This document shows, piece by piece, positions 31,473 through 33,191 of a stretch of DNA of 33,191 nucleotides. A model generated the notes under the pieces. That model was not told where the DNA came from. It was given only the letters and a program-made list of their open reading frames with translations, and searched no databases. The stretch lies in NCBI RefSeq assembly GCF_022627575.1, contig NZ_JADEYQ010000021.1, forward strand, positions 1-33,191. Reading direction: 5' to 3'. The position numbers and the translations under genes are program-made. Source of the DNA: Sphingobacterium rhinopitheci (GTDB taxonomy: Bacteria > Bacteroidota > Bacteroidia > Sphingobacteriales > Sphingobacteriaceae). The stretch's first letter is position 1; the number at the start of each line of letters is the position of its first letter.

Positions 31473-32336
31473 TTACGGCTCAACATGATCTGTAGGTGTA
31501 TGTACAATATCAAAATAAACCGTTCTGTCGTTGTTGTTTGGATAAATTCTATACGTAAATTCTGTCGTTGTCAATACCGTTATATCTACTACACGTGTGA
31601 ATAGTACTTCATTATCATCATTTAGAGCAACAAGTGTTCTTGTCTTTCCATCTGCTGATACAGACCATGTACCTTGTAATTTTGGGGAATCATCTAAATT
31701 GACCATTATAAAAGACCCATTTGTCTTGAAATAAGCATAACCCACAAAATTTATAACATTAGGATTTGTAAGTGGTACAGTTGCTCCTTGGTTATTTTTA
31801 GCACTTGTCGTTTCCCATGATACACTAGCCAATATTTGTGAAGGCGTAAAAGTAAAAGTTGGTTCTACATGTGTAGTCGGTGTATGAATAATATCCAAGT
31901 ATACAGATCTATCATTTTCATTTGGATATATTCTATACGTAAATTCTTGTCTTGTTAACACTATTATTTCTACATCACGGGTGAAAAGTGTTCCCCCAGC
32001 AGCATTTTTAGCCGTTATTGTACGTGTTTTTCCATCTGCTGTAACAGACCAATCACCTTGTATTCTTGGCGCATCATCTAGACTAAATATAGTGAATGTT
32101 CCATTTGATTTGAAATAAGCATAGCCTACGGTTGGAATAACATTTTCATTTGTTAATTCTACATTTTCGCCTTTTTCATTTCTTGCACCCGTTGTTTGCC
32201 AAGATACACTGGCTAATATTTGGCTAGGGCTTTCTTCTGGAGCAGGATCATTTTTATTATTGCAACTAAATAGTACTATTCCTAAGAAACCGAATAATAA
32301 TGCAATTGTGAATTTTTTTGTATTTTTCATTTTCAA
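31473..32336 (-). CDS. Lipoprotein with two tandem DUF4822-like domains
   Basis: This 287-residue lipoprotein has lipobox VLFSC25 followed by a short acidic linker. Two domains follow, residues 37-159 and 165-287. Each is 123 residues, and they align without a single gap at 83 identities (about 67%, counted by eye). Shared blocks are PSQILASVSW, VGYAYFK, ADGKTRT, EFTYRIYPN and HTPTxHVEP. The linker is TFTFT. The pattern (ILASVSW-TT, LDDxPxxQGxWSV, EFTYRIYP) fits my memory of DUF4822, which is usually present once in small secreted proteins. Function unknown; the fold is expected to be a small beta-barrel. A perfect -7 element (TATCTTTG on minus, 32358-32351) supports the start at 32336. Confidence 0.8.
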   Translation of the reverse strand: MKMKNTKKFTIALLFGFLGIVLFSCNNKNDPAPEESPSQILASVSWQTTGARNEKGENVELTNENVIPTVGYAYFKSNGTFTIFSLDDAPRIQGDWSVTADGKTRTITAKNAAGGTLFTRDVEIIVLTRQEFTYRIYPNENDRSVYLDIIHTPTTHVEPTFTFTPSQILASVSWETTSAKNNQGATVPLTNPNVINFVGYAYFKTNGSFIMVNLDDSPKLQGTWSVSADGKTRTLVALNDDNEVLFTRVVDITVLTTTEFTYRIYPNNNDRTVYFDIVHTPTDHVEP

Positions 32337-32350
32337 TAATTTTGTTCCTG

Positions 32351-32358
32351 CAAAGATA
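32351..32358 (-). promoter_or_regulatory. -7 element of the DUF4822-like lipoprotein gene
   Basis: On the minus strand TATCTTTG matches TAnnTTTG exactly and lies 14 bp upstream of the ATG. No TTG occurs at the expected -33 distance, so the promoter may be weak or activated. Confidence 0.45.
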
Positions 32359-32578
32359 TGTATTTAACTTTAAGTTATAATTATGTTTTTTTTATTTTAT
32401 TTTTAGGGATTTATAATTGTAGGTTTTTATTTGATATTTGTAGATGAAATGTATGAAGTTTTTTACAAATAGTACCATGTAAATCGGTAGGCTAAACTTT
32501 TCTTACAGTAGATCTGTTGTTTATTGAAAATTATCTTTCAATAAATCAGTATTTTACTAAAAAAATAGGGGAAAGGTA
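32359..32578. other. AT-rich intergenic stretch with a perfect hairpin
   Basis: No gene is seen. TTATTGAAA (32521-32529) and TTTCAATAA (32536-32544) form a perfect 9-bp stem over 6 nt, 35 bp before the tRNA promoter. It lacks a T tract on the plus strand and its role is unclear. Confidence 0.4.
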
Positions 32579-32608
32579 TTGACAAGTGTGAAAAACGATG
32601 TATATTTG
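32579..32608 (+). promoter_or_regulatory. Promoter of the tRNA-Pro gene
   Basis: TTG at 32579-32581 (in TTGACA) and TATATTTG at 32601-32608 are exactly 19 bp apart, a near-ideal Bacteroidota promoter. The start would be near 32615, about 23 nt before the mature tRNA. Confidence 0.75.
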
Positions 32609-32637
32609 CATCACAATAAATAAAGGTGATACCTTTT

Positions 32638-32711
32638 CGGGGTGTAGCGTAGCCCGGTATCGCGCCACATTTGGGATGTGGAGGTCGTAGGTTCGAATCC
32701 TGCCACCCCGA
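32638..32711 (+). tRNA. tRNA-Pro (anticodon TGG)
   Basis: A 74-nt cloverleaf. The acceptor stem pairs CGGGGTG (32638-32644) with CACCCCG (32704-32710), the D-arm is GTAGCGTAGCCCGGTATCGCG-like, and the anticodon stem CCACA/TGTGG carries the loop TTTGGGA with TGG. The T-arm contains GGTTCGAATCC. The discriminator is A, and CCA is not encoded. The first C-G pair and G-rich acceptor are typical of proline tRNA. The last 16 nt recur at 32822-32837 without the rest of the tRNA. Confidence 0.96.
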
Positions 32712-32821
32712 CAAAAAGAGTTCTAACGAAAGTTAGGACTCTTTTTTTTGTGGCATGATGAGAACCTGGGTTCGATCCGTGGAGGCTCAAGGTATGTGTT
32801 TGGGGATAGCGGGGCTGAGCC
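32696..32821 (+). repeat. 126-bp tandem duplication, unit 1
   Basis: This unit begins inside the tRNA T-arm (AATCCTGCCACCCCGA), includes the tRNA terminator, and runs on to GGGGCTGAGCC. The first 82 bp (32696-32777) are repeated without a mismatch at 32822-32903. The region after the terminator contains GAACCTGGGTTCGATCC, which resembles another tRNA T-arm and forms a 5-bp hairpin. Confidence 0.9.
32713..32749 (+). terminator. tRNA-Pro terminator
   Basis: A 15-bp stem (AAAAAGAGT-T-CTAAC with GTTAG-G-ACTCTTTTT, one T-G wobble) is closed by a GAAA tetraloop and followed by eight T. It begins two bases after the tRNA. Confidence 0.9.
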
Positions 32822-32903
32822 AATCCTGCCACCCCGACAAAAAGAGTTCTAACGAAAGTTAGGACTCTTTTTTTTGTGGCATGATGAGAACCTGGGTTCG
32901 ATC
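32822..32903 (+). repeat. 126-bp tandem duplication, unit 2 (cut at 82 bp)
   Basis: This segment is identical to 32696-32777, beginning with the last 16 nt of tRNA-Pro. It stops where the insertion sequence begins (after GGGTTCGATC). The second unit was probably full length before the IS inserted. Confidence 0.9.
32839..32875 (+). terminator. Second copy of the tRNA-Pro terminator
   Basis: This is an exact duplicate of 32713-32749, placed after the duplicated tRNA tail. It has no gene of its own to terminate. Confidence 0.85.
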
Positions 32904-32956
32904 GGATCATGCGCAAAAGTTGGATCAAGAAGAATTCGGATCATGCACAAAAGTTG
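32903..32956 (+). repeat. Two-copy terminal motif of the insertion sequence
   Basis: CGGATCATGCGCAAAAGTTG at 32903-32922 and CGGATCATGCACAAAAGTTG at 32937-32956 match at 19 of 20 positions. The first is at the outer boundary, the second is internal, consistent with an end plus a subterminal binding site, or with nested ends. Confidence 0.75.
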
Positions 32957-32959
32957 TGT

Positions 32960-33191
32960 TTAAGCAAATATTTTAGTTAATCTATACAGAAAGAAATTTA
33001 CATCTTTTACGCCTCTAAACTGTGCTCTGAAAGCTTTTATTTTAGCATTAAAGGACTTACTTCGTAGCTGCTTCGCGGTCAGCGGAAGCATTAGTTGATC
33101 TATTGATAAAGTAATTGAGGATAGATTTGTAATTGACTGATATGGTATTGACAATAGTATTGAAGGATTTGAATCCAGCCAATTCCACATC
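32960..33191 (-). pseudogene. Transposase 3' end, frameshifted at its catalytic glutamate
   Basis: On the minus strand the upstream frame reads DVELAGFKSFNTIVNTISVN and on to FINRSTNASAD. The segment then runs into REAATK and a TAA (33057-33059). The downstream frame reads SFNAKIKAFRAQFRGV, then KDVNFFLYRLTKIFA, to the stop at 32960. In ISAon1-type transposases these segments are contiguous (NASAESFNAKIKAF), with E as the presumed third catalytic residue. About 22 extra bases lie at that point, between GCT and TCC. This breaks the frame and removes the glutamate, so the copy is inactive. The N-terminal part is outside the window. Confidence 0.85.

Larger units (their letters stand above)
32903..33191 (-). 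mobile_element. Partial insertion sequence of the ISAon1-like (ISL3-type) group
   Basis: The element's left end on the plus strand carries CGGATCATGCGCAAAAGTTG (32903-32922), repeated with one change at 32937-32956 (34-bp period). Such terminal motifs fit transposase binding sites. The leftward transposase 3' end follows. The element interrupts the second tandem-duplication unit and continues beyond the window, so its other end, target duplication and full length are not visible. Confidence 0.75.

Noticed and set aside
32611..32928. Antisense open frame of 105 residues with two near-identical halves
   Set aside because: It is the reverse complement of tRNA-Pro and its duplicated terminator; the AGFEPTTSTSQMW-type segment is a familiar artefact of translating tRNA genes.

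Overview
The window looks like a chromosomal segment from an AT-rich member of the Bacteroidota, most likely a Sphingobacterium-like member of the Sphingobacteriaceae. The evidence is a SusC/SusD pair, a DUF4954 protein, a DUF1080 lipoprotein, long-form urocanase, an ISAon1-type transposase end, and several promoters matching the Bacteroidota consensus (TTG at -33, TAnnTTTG at -7, about 19-21 bp apart). Species cannot be fixed from this alone.

Left end (1-3090) is accessory DNA. It holds a short gene tail, the end of a probable Fic-family protein, an ImmA/IrrE-type metalloprotease gene overlapping a DUF4411/PIN-like gene, and a small membrane-protein remnant. Two copies of a ~98-bp direct repeat, each 14-15 bp after a stop codon, bracket the protease-PIN pair, so the pair looks like an exchangeable cassette.

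The core (3091-21970) is metabolic. A secreted protein of unknown function is followed by a divergent LysR regulator and a complete histidine-degradation operon hutH-hutI-hutU-hutG (histidine to glutamate plus formamide). A 15-bp perfect palindrome lies between the LysR gene and hutH. Then come glmS, msrA, a small unknown gene, msrB and the large DUF4954 protein, an Lrp/AsnC regulator divergent from a cysteine-synthase-like enzyme, a DsbD-like thiol-disulfide transporter and a DUF1080 lipoprotein. Methionine sulfoxide repair, cysteine synthesis and thiol reduction therefore sit side by side.

The right part (22041-32336) has an Smr-domain gene, a SusC/SusD pair, then a leftward set: truncated hemoglobin, ankyrin lipoprotein, Tat-like amidohydrolase, AraC regulator and a lipoprotein made of two near-identical DUF4822-like domains. 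A decayed 74-bp copy of the hemoglobin 3' end lies on the far side of susCD, so susCD is bracketed by direct repeats of that sequence.

The right end (32579-33191) has a tRNA-Pro(TGG) with its own promoter and terminator. Its 3' end and terminator are part of a 126-bp tandem duplication, whose second unit is cut by an insertion sequence. The transposase gene of that element is frameshifted by an insertion of about 22 bp at its presumed catalytic glutamate.
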